This document shows positions 1 to 10,820 of a stretch of DNA of 64,000 bases, piece after piece. Origin of the DNA: Plumapathes pennacea (taxonomy: Eukaryota; Cnidaria; Anthozoa; Antipatharia; Myriopathidae); assembly GCA_964036295.1 (NCBI GenBank), contig OZ038462.1:38415680-38479679 (forward strand), read 5' to 3'. Made by a program: the position numbers and the translations under genes. Positions within the stretch are counted from its first letter, which is position 1. The number at the start of each line of letters is the position of its first letter. The notes beneath the pieces were generated by a model that was not told where the DNA came from, did not search any database, and saw nothing but the letters and a program-made list of their open reading frames with translations.

Positions 1-1237
1 TGCCGAACCAAAATTTAACCCGTGCTCGGACGTACTGAAAAGTTAGCCCGATCACGGGTCCGATTTTCGGGTACGCGTACCAGAAAATCTAACCCGGCTC
101 GGACGAAATCTGTAGTGTAAACGATTAATCGAGCCAAACCAACTTTTTCCGGAAGAGCCTTCACCCGCTATGTCAGCACAATTTGCCAGTAGCGTTTTAA
201 AAACGTGAGCCCGGAAAACATTTCTTCCTGGCAGTTAGCACGGCAGAAAATGGGATGTGTAAACTGCGGTGCATCCATGCTAAATTGTTTGGTATGCGTA
301 CCATTTTTATTCGAGCCGTGCCATATGTGGTCCAAACCCTAATGCAGGTGTAACCAAAATCCTAAGTTTAGACGTAATCGAGCTCTGATAAGCCGGGCCC
401 TTGTGCAGTAATGTGACGACTGATTTTCTTAGTTCAGAGACTGACTGTCTGAGCTCGTTACTCGTGACCGAATTGAGAATTAATGACAATAGTTTGTTTG
501 ATGAACTCACAGATGTCTGCAGGGTGCATATATAATCTTTGTAGTCTCCGAGAGAGATGTGTGGATAGCATATTTCGGCACGTAGTTGGACCATGGGGAT
601 TTATGGGATTGGTTAAAATTAACTTTGAAGCCATTTTGCAGAATATCTCTAGCCTGCGCCGCATCCGAGCTAAACGCCGGTGTAGTTTTTACTTCGGATG
701 CAATGCAGGATAAATATCTCTTGTTTAGTTAAAATATGTTTATGGTAGCACAGAGGAACTTAAGGATAGGATATAGTGGTTTTAGGAAATGTTTAGCAGC
801 TTTGTGACATTACTCTGTAAGTTTCGAATTAAATTATGGTTTATAGTTACTCCAACACAATTTCAATACTCTTTGGAAAAAGTTAGCTTTGGTTTTATGA
901 ACTGTTGTGTATAACTCAAATAAGTCATGCAGGAATTGTGGCGTTTTTGTGACTAGCTGCTGTAAAACGAATAATTACTATGAACATGACGCTAAAATCT
1001 GACATTACGCACATTTCATCTGAACCGATTCAATAGCACAGTGGCTTGCTTTTCTCGTGGTAAATAGTTTTAGATTGAGAGCTGTGTCACTATTTACATT
1101 AAACTTTCCGAATTACTGTTCAAACCACAAGCAAATTTTACGGAAGCCATTTTCGTGTGCGTGTGTGCGCGTAGACACGCGCGTTTGATCTCAGAACGAA
1201 ATTCCCGGAACTCTGTGCATGCGCCGTAGTAGACAAT
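1..1237. other. Intergenic, no gene recognised
   Basis: I see no convincing coding region here. The short open frames are not supported by motifs, splice sites or start context. The right end, from about 1150, becomes GC-richer and leads into the promoter of the small gene at 1377. Confidence 0.5.
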
Positions 1238-1246
1238 ACCGAGAAA
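1238..1246 (-). promoter_or_regulatory. TTCTCGGTA element upstream of first small gene
   Basis: TACCGAGAA on the plus strand is TTCTCGGTA on the minus strand. It lies about 130 bp before the ATG at 1377, and a TGCGCATGC-type (NRF1-like) string, GCATGCGC, lies about 15 bp away. The same pair recurs upstream of several other genes of the cluster. The factor that binds it is unknown. Confidence 0.45.
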
Positions 1247-1376
1247 TCCGTCCGCGTCCACTCGGAACGCATTTGTTTTGGCAACGAAAGAGTCATTCGA
1301 AAATCGAATTTTGCGACAACGTTGGTGCAGGTGTACCGAGCATAAACTTGACAAAGCAAAGCTTCAAGGTTCCAGC

Positions 1377-1619
1377 ATGAGTTCCTATGGCGGCGAGAGA
1401 TCTGCATGGCGTGACGATCGTGAATACTCTACCGACAGGCGTCGTGGTTCGTCGAGCGAGGATTCTCAAACAAGCAGTTTGGCACAAGACCGAGAGCAGC
1501 TGGTGTTCGATCGCGAAAGCGGCAACTTAATGGTCCGAGGAGATGCTGGCTCGGCTGGAGCTGCAACCCCACCTCGCAAGCCCGTGGTCTCTGGTATTGC
1601 AACCACTGGCTTCTTCTAA
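1377..1619 (+). CDS. Small GFF-tailed protein, candidate protein modifier (paralogue 1)
   Basis: An intronless 80-residue protein. The ATG at 1377 was chosen because the frame upstream has no ATG. The first half is Ser/Arg/Asp-rich and probably disordered. The second half has LVFDRESGNLMV, a Pro-rich spacer, PVVSGIATT and then GFF immediately before the TAA stop. The paralogue at 21312-21548 has the same plan (LEFDRASGVLLV, PVV, GFF, stop), and the 2.4-5.2 kb tandem group shares the FD-x-x-(S/T)-G-x-L block. I do not recognise a named family. The conserved block is too short for a beta-grasp fold, so if this is a modifier it would be Pup-like in being a flexible tag, or would use an unknown fold. 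The function is inferred from the flexible size, the invariant terminal GFF and co-clustering with E1, E2 and JAMM genes. A non-functional short ORF is possible but unlikely given the conservation. Confidence 0.6.
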   Translation: MSSYGGERSAWRDDREYSTDRRRGSSSEDSQTSSLAQDREQLVFDRESGNLMVRGDAGSAGAATPPRKPVVSGIATTGFF

Positions 1620-2412
1620 CACGGGACTTTATACGGTTATTTAGAACTCATCGATAGTCAACTGGATGAAAGCTTTGTGTAAGTGTATGCAGTATATATA
1701 TTTTGTAAAGACGCATCAAGCTTAAATTCACTTCCAGTTTCTCAACTGCGCACAGGGTTTCGGATAAGAACTCAAACTTGCTGACATTGTTTCAGTGTAT
1801 AACCTCAAGTAACATAAATAGAATTTGATGTAACTGGTAGAACAGTAGTGTTGCAGTAGTAAGATGCTATACATTTTATTATAAGGATTCCAATAGCTTC
1901 AGTGCAGGACTTGTAATAAAAATTAAAACGAAACTAGAACAAGTTGGTCTTCGTTCTTCATGATAACAGCAGCCTGTGATTAGGTGGTTCGGTTCCCCTT
2001 TTCAGTTGCCCTCTTCGCAATAATAAAGGTTACTCGATGAGTAGATTTCTGGCAACTTTATCAGTACGAGAAATAAATATGTCAGGACTCAAGGCCACCC
2101 GTTAAGTCGACAAACTAAGGCATACTGGTCTTGTACAGTTCCGTATTGAAATGTAACACGTTTAACATAATCCTGGAAGAAGAGCGCTTTAATACGCAGC
2201 ATCTTGGATCTGAAACAAGTTGAGTTTATAGTCTCTTGTTTTGCCACCGAACGGATGTAGACCTAGCAGAGACGATACCGTTAAATTATGCTTTACACTC
2301 TAAAAGATCTTGTGTGGTCTCCTTACTTATACGCTTGTGAAGTTCTAAATGCATGTTGAGGTAAATTGGCGGCGTTTCCTCTCGAGTAGTTGCCAAGCCG
2401 TTCGGCACTCAG
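1620..2412. other. Spacer between small genes 1 and 2
   Basis: AT-rich spacer with no gene seen. An AATAAA near 1914 could serve as the polyadenylation signal for the gene ending at 1619. Confidence 0.4.
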
Positions 2413-2652
2413 TTACACTGAGCGACCAGAATGTCCCAGTGGTGATTCGAGCCGACTCGCTTGGCTCTTCTCGTACCTGGTATTTGCAGAACTGGCACCC
2501 GGTGAACAGAAGAATCCATCTCCAGCCATTTTTGTGAATACTTGTTTATCGCTTGTCTTCCTTGGAACCAGTTTTCCTGTTTCTGGATCAAAGTACGGCA
2601 TTTGGCCATTCTCCAATGCTTTCTCAAGTGCTTTCTCTTGTTCATTACTCAT
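2413..2652 (-). CDS. Small GFF-motif protein with C-terminal tail (paralogue 2)
   Basis: An intronless 79-residue protein read on the minus strand. It has an acidic/basic N-terminal helix-like stretch, then YFDPETGKLV at about 20-29, DKQV at 35-38, and MAGDGFF ending at residue 48. Unlike paralogue 1 it continues for 31 residues after GFF. That tail aligns residue by residue with the tail of paralogue 4 (pattern ASSA-x-T, SQA, PLG, SV at the end), so it is real protein rather than read-through. The natural reading is a pro-form whose tail is cut after GFF by one of the JAMM proteases in the cluster; that is inference. The ATG sits in a 5' context, CATTGGCAACATG, shared by the tandem copies. 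Confidence 0.6.
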   Translation of the reverse strand: MSNEQEKALEKALENGQMPYFDPETGKLVPRKTSDKQVFTKMAGDGFFCSPGASSANTRYEKSQASRLESPLGHSGRSV

Positions 2653-3940
2653 GTTGCCAATGTAACCGAGGTGTATATCTGTCGGAGCTTTTTGCAGGAA
2701 ACCTGTTCACCTCTTTCCTTCTTCGGGTATTACGCAGTGAAATTTGCGCCTTCGTGCTTACCAGACAAACAAGGAAAATCACGTGACTTCCGCCGTTTCT
2801 CGGTAACCAGCTGACAGAGGATTTTTTTGGTAAGAGCTTTGATGTTGACACGTTAGAAAGAACACCTTTCATTATCTGGTTTCGAAACATGAACGACTGA
2901 CACAAGCTGTTATGTTTCCGAGATTGAAGATTTTGTCGATTCTCTCAACCTTGCGCATGCAGTGTGCTGCAGATGTTGGGGTATCACTGGACTTAAGGCT
3001 GATTGAAAGTATGATAGGGACTTTAAGATACAGGACGCGAGAGGACAACGGCAACGTCGGTGAAACAATAAAACTAATCACAGAAGACAAAAGAAGCAGG
3101 TGAATATCTGAAATTGACATTTTCTCGGGGTCGCGGCGTGCTTTCGCGTGCGACTTCAAATGCTTCTTTTCTACGTCGTTGTCAGGACGTGGACGACAGT
3201 TCGATAAAATAACGACAGTCGTTCTTCTTAGTAGGAAACGATGAAAATCAGTAGAACCTCGGCAAAAGCGGCACAAATTGAGCAACCTAAGAATAGGCAA
3301 AGTTACAAAGACATAGGGAAAACAGAGACTATTTTTTGGTTCCTCGCGTTGCCGTCGCCGTCCTAGGTTTCTTTTACGACGGTTGAATCAATAGGCGTGT
3401 GTTCTCCGGTTCTTCGACCCTTTCAGTTGCCCTCTTTGCAATCAAGCTACTCGATTAGTTGATTCTAGCCGACTTATTACAAGATATAAGATGATGTGAA
3501 CTTCATTTTAAGTCGACAACCAAGACACAGCCTATTGAAAATAACATGATTAACATAACCCTCTCGTACAGTTCTCAATTGATGATGACATGATTAAACT
3601 ACCCACTGGTAGAAGATAGCTTCCAGTTTATACGCAATATTTTTGGATCTGAAATTCACAGTCTCTTGTAGTATCGACGTGGCCAGTAGACTAAAATACA
3701 TTGTGGTCTTCTCACTTCAAATCTTGTCACGTCCTAAACGATAAAGTAAATAGGTGGCGTTTCCTGTCGTAGAAAGTTGCCATGTTGTGTACAACATATC
3801 AAGTCCCGGTAACTGCGCCTTCAGCGGCTGCGAACGTGTTTTTATGGTGCTCTGCGTTATTTTCTTTCTTCGTCCAATTTTAGCACAATATGTTAAATTC
3901 ACTTCGGTGTACCTCGCTTATAGCCGCGGAGTTGCCATGG
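2653..3940. other. Spacer between tandem small genes 2 and 3
   Basis: It contains the promoter block of paralogue 2. The 142-codon open frame at 2872-3300 (minus) shows no motif, no codon bias I can see and no homologue in the array, so I left it out. Nothing else was recognised. Confidence 0.4.
2780..2806 (-). promoter_or_regulatory. Promoter block of paralogue 2: CACGTG plus TTCTCGGTAA
   Basis: CACGTG (2780-2785, E-box/USF-like) is followed by CTTCCGCC (ETS-like GGAAG on the minus strand) and TTCTCGGTAA (2797-2806), about 145 bp before the ATG. The same order recurs before paralogue 4. Factor names are assigned by consensus only. Confidence 0.5.
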
Positions 3941-4177
3941 CTAGGTCAATATCACCATAATCACAGAATTGACAGCTGGGGAACCAAAAAATCCATCCTT
4001 AGCCAGTTTTACATATACTTGTTTATCGTTTGTCTTCTTATGTTCCAGCTTCCCCGTCTCTGGATCAAAGTACTTTAGAGGTAGGCTTTCCTCTGGTTTC
4101 TCGGCCACTCTAGCCCGTATTACCAGCTTTCCTGTCATTGGATCAAAGGCCAAATACTCTTCATGCGCTGTGCTCAT
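3941..4177 (-). CDS. Small GFF-motif protein with two FDP-TGKL repeats and short tail (paralogue 3)
   Basis: An intronless 78-residue protein. The motif occurs twice: AFDPMTGKLV at about residues 10-19 and YFDPETGKLE at about 36-45. DKQV follows, then LAKDGFF ending at residue 64, and a 14-residue tail beginning GSP. The tail starts like the others (G/C-S/F-P) but is shorter and hydrophobic at its end, so its C-terminus may have diverged by frameshift. The doubled motif suggests internal duplication of the conserved block. Proposed as a candidate modifier precursor by family membership only. Confidence 0.55.
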   Translation of the reverse strand: MSTAHEEYLAFDPMTGKLVIRARVAEKPEESLPLKYFDPETGKLEHKKTNDKQVYVKLAKDGFFGSPAVNSVIMVILT

Positions 4178-4285
4178 GTCGCCAATGTAAATTAGAAGAA
4201 TGTCTGTTTCAGCTTCTTGCAGAGAAAATGCACAACCTCTTTACTCAGTGTGCGTCAGTCGTATTGATCAACAAACAAAGAAAAT

Positions 4286-4291
4286 CACGTG
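4286..4291. promoter_or_regulatory. CACGTG upstream of paralogue 3
   Basis: TCACGTGACTTC matches the E-box part of the shared promoter block, about 110 bp before the ATG at 4177. The TTCTCGGTAA half is not intact in this copy. Confidence 0.4.
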
Positions 4292-4673
4292 ACTTCTGGG
4301 TAGCCGACACGCTCGCACTTTTTCTGGGAAGCACTTTTTTTTTCTGAATTAATAAACATAAATGCCCAACAAGCTGGTTTGTTTTGAAGCTAAAGTTTTA
4401 GTCAAACCTCCCAACCTAACGCAGTCGGGTGATGTGTGGACATTTCACTTGCTGATCACTTGTAATGTTTGCATGAATAGTATAGATGCAGTGTGTGCCC
4501 GGTTTTCCTGCCATTTCAATCGCCCCCTTTGCAATAAAGTTACCTAAGAGAGTGGATCTTTAACAACTTTATTGAAGAACCCCTGAGAGAACACAAGCTT
4601 GAGGTCTTCTCACTTCTACGCTTGGAAGGTCCGAATGATCGCAGAGGCAAATAGATGGCAAAAGCACAGTTAC

Positions 4674-4898
4674 TCAAACTGATCCGCCAGGACGTCCCAG
4701 TGGTAATCCAGAACGAGTTGCTTGGCTCCTTTCGTCCTTGGTGGTTGCAGAACTGGCATCTGGGAAACCAAAAAATCCAGCTGCAGCCATGCCTACAGCC
4801 AGTTGTTTATCGTCTTCCTTCTTCGTTAGCAGCATCCCTTTCTCATAATCAAAGTACAAAGGTTCTTTATTCTCGAGTGCTTTATCCACGTCACCCAT
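4674..4898 (-). CDS. Small GFF-motif protein with C-terminal tail (paralogue 4)
   Basis: An intronless 74-residue protein. It contains LYFDYEKGMLL (degenerate FDPETGKL), DDKQL, and MAAAGFF ending at residue 43. The 31-residue tail matches the tail of paralogue 2 in length and at the ASSATT, SQA, PLG and GGSV positions. Both tails ending at the same place in independent copies argues that the tail is translated. Candidate precursor of a conjugated tag; function inferred from context. Confidence 0.6.
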   Translation of the reverse strand: MGDVDKALENKEPLYFDYEKGMLLTKKEDDKQLAVGMAAAGFFGFPDASSATTKDERSQATRSGLPLGRPGGSV

Positions 4899-5036
4899 GT
4901 CGCCAATGTAACGAGGTGAACGCCTGTTTTAAGTTTTGGCAGAGAAGAGTTAAACTTCTAGTCCTTCCTCGGGTGATGACGAAACTAACTCTGTGAAACG
5001 CCCTTGCTTCATAATTGTCATAGTGATAAAGGAAAT

Positions 5037-5063
5037 CACGTGACTTCCGCCATTTCTCGGTAA
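5037..5063 (-). promoter_or_regulatory. Promoter block of paralogue 4: CACGTG plus TTCTCGGTAA
   Basis: CACGTG at 5037-5042 and TTCTCGGTAA at 5054-5063. The sequence between them, ACTTCCGCCAT, contains ETS-like and YY1-like (AAATGGCGG on minus) strings. It lies about 140-155 bp before the ATG at 4898 and nearly matches the block before paralogue 2. Confidence 0.5.
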
Positions 5064-5068
5064 CCAGT

Positions 5069-5197
5069 CTAAAAAAAGAGGTTTTCCATTTTTGTTAGCA
5101 CTTGTTTATCTTTTGTCCTTCTTCGTACCAGTTTCCCTGTCTCTGGATCGTGGTACAGAGGTTCGTTATTCTCGAGTGCTTCATCCACGTTACTCAT
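5069..5197 (-). CDS. Short member of the small-protein array, 42 residues (paralogue 5, possibly truncated)
   Basis: The frame from the ATG at 5197 gives a 42-residue product with ALENNEPLYHDPETGKLV, then KDKQV, then KMENLFF directly followed by TAG. It keeps the array start context and the central motif. The usual M-x-x-x-GFF is one residue short and has Leu in place of Gly. It could be a decayed copy in which a T-run supplies FF by chance, or a mature-length variant. The last residues and the stop lie in the neighbouring promoter block, which favours truncation. Confidence 0.4.
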   Translation of the reverse strand: MSNVDEALENNEPLYHDPETGKLVRRRTKDKQVLTKMENLFF

Positions 5198-5308
5198 GTT
5201 GCCAATGTAATCGAAGTGAATGTCTTTAGTTTTCGCAGAGAGAATGAAACTTCTTTCCGTCCTCGGATTTCAAGATTTATGTTTCACCCTCGGATAGACT
5301 TTCGCCAT

Positions 5309-5318
5309 TTCTCGGTAA
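5309..5318 (+). promoter_or_regulatory. TTCTCGGTAA upstream of paralogue 5
   Basis: GCCATTTCTCGGTAAC, about 112 bp before the ATG at 5197. The CACGTG of the block is lost here. Confidence 0.4.
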
Positions 5319-5790
5319 CGGGCACAGTCGTGCTGACAAACTAATTCTTGGAAAGATGTTATGCTGAATACCGACTGTGTTTTCCGAGAAAACAGTTTAT
5401 CTGAATTAGCAACATAAAATACCAAACAATACGTTGTCTGTTGACAAACCTCCTAACCAATTTGGGGATTTCTTCACTTTTCAGTGTCTGCTGACTTAAT
5501 ATTGCAGGAAGTTGCTTGTAACATTTGCGATCAGCAGTTGAACCCTGCGTGTGCGTCGCCGATTCTCCTTCTCTTTAAGTTGCTATCTAGTTCGCAACAA
5601 AAAGACTCGTCAGTGACTGACCCTCTAGTAACTTTATTACAAGAATTACGATGCTACACGTTAAATGGACAATCCAAGGCAGTCCTTGCCCTAGCTTGCA
5701 TTGCAGGCGTTCTAGAGAACGGGCGAAACAAGCGGCGAACGCTTCGATTAGGTGCACATGTACTTCCGTGATCAAGAGCCAAATAAGGCC

Positions 5791-5826
5791 GAAAGTCACG
5801 CGACTTTCGCCATTTCACGGTAACCG
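5791..5826. promoter_or_regulatory. Orphan copy of the array promoter block
   Basis: GTCACGCGACTTTCGCCATTTCACGGTAACC is the same block with two substitutions (CACGCG for CACGTG, CACGG for CTCGG). No small GFF-type gene was found downstream on the minus strand, so it is probably a relic of a lost array member. Confidence 0.35.
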
Positions 5827-5829
5827 GCA

Positions 5830-8800
5830 TGCTCGTGCCTACAAAGGAACTTTTTCTTCGAAAGATGTTATGCTGATTAAGGACTTCGTTTTTCGGGGAA
5901 ATGTAAGTCTCTGAATCAGAAAACACAAATACCAATTGTTGACTAAAGTTAGTCAAAGTTAGTCAAAGCTTCTAAGTAAGCTCACGCTAGTTTGGTCAAC
6001 ATGTTGGATGATCACTTTACTTTTCATTGGTGCTCAATATGGTTGATTGCGGAAGTTGCTTGTAATTAATGTTTGTTGTTAGTGCGGGTGACTCCTCCCG
6101 TTTCAGGAAACCTCTTTGCAATAAAGCGGCTCAGTGAGTAGGCTTCCAGCAACTTTATGACAAAAAGCCACACGTTATTGTCGCCGGGACAAACAATGAG
6201 GCATATTCAGTGCAGTCTCCTATCGAATATTACATGATTAACATAATCATGCCCGAGATGTGCTTTTGAACACAACCTGCGACTAACGACTACCAACCAC
6301 GTTTCGTCTCGCTTTCATAATCAATATTGTCCAGTACATTACAATAATCCTAGATTTACCTCTTGTGCGTAAACGGATGATTAATCTGGGGCCCGTTCAT
6401 ACTAGACTCAATCTAGGCAAAATGCAGCCATCTGATATTGTTTAGACTGCAGCTGAAATATTATGCCCGAGTCAGCATAATTTAGTTTTGCTTATGCTTC
6501 GATTGCATTGAATGATTGTGACAAAGCCGCTCCGGACTGACCTCGTGTTTACACTGCACCGGATAGTTCTTTTTGGCCAACTCCGCTCCGGACCGATGGT
6601 CTATTCGCGTGTACCGGATAGGCTTTCCCCGTAAACGGCCCAAAATCCTATCCGGTCATAATGTAGCGTAGCGTGGAAAACCAAGCTCCAGAATTTTTCT
6701 CGGAAATTCGCGGAAAATTCAAATAGGCGACATCTTTTGGAAACTGTGCCTCGTTGTGGTTATTTCCAGGCTGCTTTTATTTCAGATGCACCTGTTTATG
6801 CTTAAATTAATGTGTTAGAAATTTCTCACAAGAAGTATATTTAGTTTACTACAAAATGCACTTCATCGAAATCACTGTATCAGGGCGGAGGGGGGGGGGG
6901 GGGGGGGGGGGTATCTTTGAATATTGTATTTGAATGGTGGTTTGATACGCAGAATCTTGGATCCGTGAAACAGATAAATTGAAATTGCAGAAGGCGGCTT
7001 TCCCGGTAAAGGGGAGGGGGTCCGGTTCAAGATCAAACGCTCCACCCCGTTCCCCCTCCTGGCGTTCACGTTCGCACTCGGACTGGACCCTCCCCTCCCC
7101 TCCTCTCCTCTCACCTGAAACGCGACATTGTCGTCGGATATGACACAAGTCGCAAAGGAAATATATGCGGCAAAAAAAAAACAAAATAATAATCCCGGAC
7201 AAAAGCCTTGATGTATGCTATTGGGCATTTCTGCAACAAGAAAGAAAAAAAGCACCTCTTTCTTTTTCTACTGTATCGGGTTCTTACGTTTCTTACGACC
7301 TGAATCAAGCAAAGGCAGTTTAAGTCCATACGTTGTTTAGATCAGCTTCGCAACTGAACTAAAGACATTCGCACTCATTTACATCGTATAGTATACTATT
7401 CAGCCTTGGCCTTGTTCTGATTCTGTTCGCTCCGAAAGCACGAGGAAGAAGAAGTAATATAGCTATATTTAACGACTGAGGCCATGTTCGAACTTTGTAA
7501 ATTGTATGCTAGGGGGCGCAATCTCTACTGTTTCCGGACTTGATACCCTTGTTGGCAAATTGGCACGGCTTCCTTCTGGTACTAGCTTTCTCAGTAATGA
7601 ATGAATCAGGAAAGGAAGTTGATAGTTCAAAGCATGACAATTGTTTAGATTCCTCATTGTGTGACGCCGAAACCGGAGTAGTTAACCAGTTCAATCCTGA
7701 GCTATCCAATCTATATCAAGTGGCAAACTCTCCATACTGCACCATATATCTCTGGCGAGAGACTGAAGGAGAGAATTGTAGTTGATCACACTCAGGAGCT
7801 AAAAGGGTTAAAACGGGTACAAACGCCGTCTTCACGTATTTTGATAGGCCCATGTATTTGGCAGGAAGTAAAATTACTTTCGCTTTCGTCCGGCTTCGCT
7901 GTTGCATATTTTTAAATATGACTAGTGCGCAGGTCGAACTCACAGGTCGAATTCACAGGTCGAATTTACATTATGGGCATGTCCGCAAGACATCTCTGCA
8001 TCGCCCACGAGTGTACTGTTTTTATTACTAAAAGCTAATTTAGAAGGTTCTCGTATGTGTCAAAGCCACCATTTGACCATCCAACATTATTCACATAAAT
8101 TTGAATGAAATTTAGGATTTAGCGATTTTGAACAGCAGTGAATATCGTATGAAGCTTCGCTGGGCCTGCATATAAACACCGCTTGCTGCTTTATGATGCT
8201 AATTTAAATCCCGTGTCATTGACCCACTTATAGGTTTCATTATCCGAATACCTCCGACCGTGACCTCAATAAGGCATTGTTCTCGGCTACAGGTACTGAA
8301 AGTAGGTTTCGAAAGTAAAAACAAAATCCATTTACTTCCGTTGCAAATGAGATCGATTAAAATAATAGATTTAATGTATTCTGCTTGTCTTTGAAGGTTT
8401 TTCGTACGTCATAGTCATAGGAAAGGTTTCAAACGGATGTTGAAAGTTGTAACCGCACGTCATCAAGCAAAGTAGAAAAACAACCTGGATATTTAAAAAT
8501 AGATATGTTCAAATTGAAGGACTTAAAGCGAACAGTTTGAACAGTGTCCGCATGATTGACGCAATATTTCATTTTACTCCGCATCTTTGTTGGTTCTGTT
8601 TACAAGAGTTATATTTAGGCTGGTATGACGTGTTCTTAACCTGTCTGTCTCCTCAGAACAAGCCTTTATATTTGACACCATATAGTTTGAGAAGACTTGT
8701 TGAAAATACTTGCTCTAATTTGAAGTGCGCCGCTATTTTAACCGCTTTCAGCATCTGTGCGGTTCTGTGTGCCATAATCAATACCCAGAAGGCAGAACTT

Positions 8801-9245
8801 ACGCTTCCAGGAAGTAACTCATTAAGATAAACAACAGCGCTAGTAGCATACTGAAACGATAGTGTAAGCTACTCTGAGACGGCTATGTAAGGGGGTGTTG
8901 GCGCTTGTAAAGATTCTTAAACGTCATTTCAGTAGCATATCAGATTTACTGTATATAAAGGTATAAACGTATCGAGCCAGCTTTAAACCAAAGCAGAATT
9001 CTGCGCTCTTGGTCGACAGAATGCAAATTCACGTGACTCTGTTCACATTCTATTTATAAGTGGATTTTCCCTTTTGACAGGAAGAGTTAAGCACCAGTTA
9101 TTATCCACGTGTATGATAAATTTCGGAGTATTTTAAAGGTTGCAGTTTCGAAGGCTGAACTCTTGCCATCGCCAAGTCGTTCCTGCGAGGTCTTCTGGTT
9201 GGTCAAGTTCTGATCTGATACATTTTTTATTCTGCTGAACCAGTG
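5830..9245. other. Long intergenic spacer
   Basis: No gene was recognised. It holds a TTCTCGGAA at 6697-6705 followed by TTCGCGGAA, a 22-G run at 6890-6911, and an A/C-rich low-complexity patch around 7000-7110. The 81-codon frame at 7540-7785 has no supporting motif. Confidence 0.4.
6890..6911 (+). repeat. Poly-G tract (22 G)
   Basis: An uninterrupted run of G, able in principle to form G-quadruplex DNA and likely length-polymorphic or an assembly risk. Confidence 0.8.
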
Positions 9246-10789
9246 ATGAATATCTTAGCGGGTGCAACTGCATTTCTTTTGTTGCTCACTTGCTGTGAGG
9301 AGGTTAGTTTGGTTTTCTTGACCCGGCAAACTTGGGGAAACTTTACACAGTGTTCGTCTTTTTGTATAACCTTTTGAATGTTATTATATGACAGTTTCGA
9401 ACTGGAAAACACCAAGTGCTTACATTTGCTCGTATAGTTACTTGATAGTTAACCGTAATTGTTCCACGCAGTATATAGTATATATTTGGACATTCAGATG
9501 AAAGCCTTCAGCTGGAAACACTTAGCTTCGCATATCTCTCGCAGGAGGCTTTTGTTGTTAACTGAGTTCACTTGCGTAAACTTTGAATATTTTTCTCTGT
9601 AAGAACTAGTTTTCAGTAGGTGTCGGCGTGGCAGCGAAAGCTGATATGGATGTGCTAAACAACTAATATATTGGAATATCATTTCAAGCATTGACCCAGA
9701 GCAAAAACAACGGATATTACGCTCGAAACGTCAGCCACCGTACAAATGATGCTTTTACAGTGCGTTCAGGATACTTTATCCACATTAACAGCTTACGTTT
9801 ATACATTCTACTGCAATAGACTCGTCAGTTGTGCTACCCGTGTTCCTCCCGTGTTAGTGTCGCACAATCGATTCCGGCATGCACTATTGAGTTTAGAATT
9901 TTAAATGAACTCTTAAAAAATCTATGTAGTCTAACGGACTTCAATTTTGATGGTTGAACGACTCATCTTGTCCTCTCGGCGCACTTCAATTCTCCTTTGT
10001 TTTCTATCTTGGTTATACTTCTTGTTGCCATAATAATTTCATGTTCGCTCTTTTTGATTATTATTCTAGAAATCATCGCAACATTCAATACATCAATATA
10101 TTCATATTTGATCGAGGAAGAAACCACATAACAAGACTAAACTAAGCTGTTAGGCGCCGTGATTTCCTACTTATATTGGGCTTCGTGTGTGTAGTATATA
10201 GTGCGATTCATTGTCGAAAGTAATTGTGTGAAAGCTTTAGTTTTGTAACTAATCTAATTGGTTGTAGCGAGTTTCGAGACATTCTCGGCCAATCAAAAAC
10301 GAAAGCAGCACTCCAGTTTAGACAGTAGGTCTGTCTGCGTGTGTGCAAGTGGTGCTCGTTATCCATTTGTTCCTTGTTCATTTGTGTTTTTCGTCCCCGG
10401 TACAGATTTCTGCAGCTCCACGTGGCTGCGACTACGCATCGTTCAGAACTAAAAACGGGCAATGCAAAAAGTGTGGAAAGTGTGGTTTGGGCGAGGAGGT
10501 GACCGAGAACTGTGGTCATGATGCCAAGGGAAATCTATTAACCAATGCAAAGTGCGAACCGTGTCAGAACGGGACTTATCAAGACCAACAGGCAGCCTAT
10601 GAGTGCTCGCCCTGTACAGTCGAGTGCCCTGAGGAACGACCTAGGATTAAGAAACACTGTACCGCGACGTCGGACCTGGTCTGTGAGTGTGAACTGGGGT
10701 AAGTCCACTGTGGCCGGTGCAGCTGTATTTCATTGTGTTTTTATGTTTTCATTTTTACATTCATCGTTTTTGTTCTAGTTTAATATTCC

Positions 10790-10820
<31 letters not shown>

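Larger units (their letters stand above)
2416..5330 (-). repeat. Tandem array of four small GFF-type genes with their promoters
   Basis: Four related transcription units on the minus strand repeat with unequal spacing (ATGs at 2652, 4177, 4898 and 5197). Each has the start context CATTGGC(A/G)ACATG, and the upstream region usually contains TCACGTGACTT, GCCATTTCTCGGTAAC, or both. A fifth promoter block near 5791-5826 has no recognisable gene behind it. This is a young local duplication array. Confidence 0.65.

Noticed and set aside
2872-3300. 142-codon open frame on the minus strand in the small-gene array
   Set aside because: No motif, no paralogue in the other array units and no start or promoter context; it is composition-driven.
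6849-7255. 117- and 127-codon minus frames with poly-Pro
   Set aside because: Produced by the G-run and low-complexity sequence; no domain.
7540-7785. 81-codon frame with a CDAETG string resembling the small-protein motif
   Set aside because: No GFF end, no FD before the motif and no shared promoter block; the likeness is four residues only.
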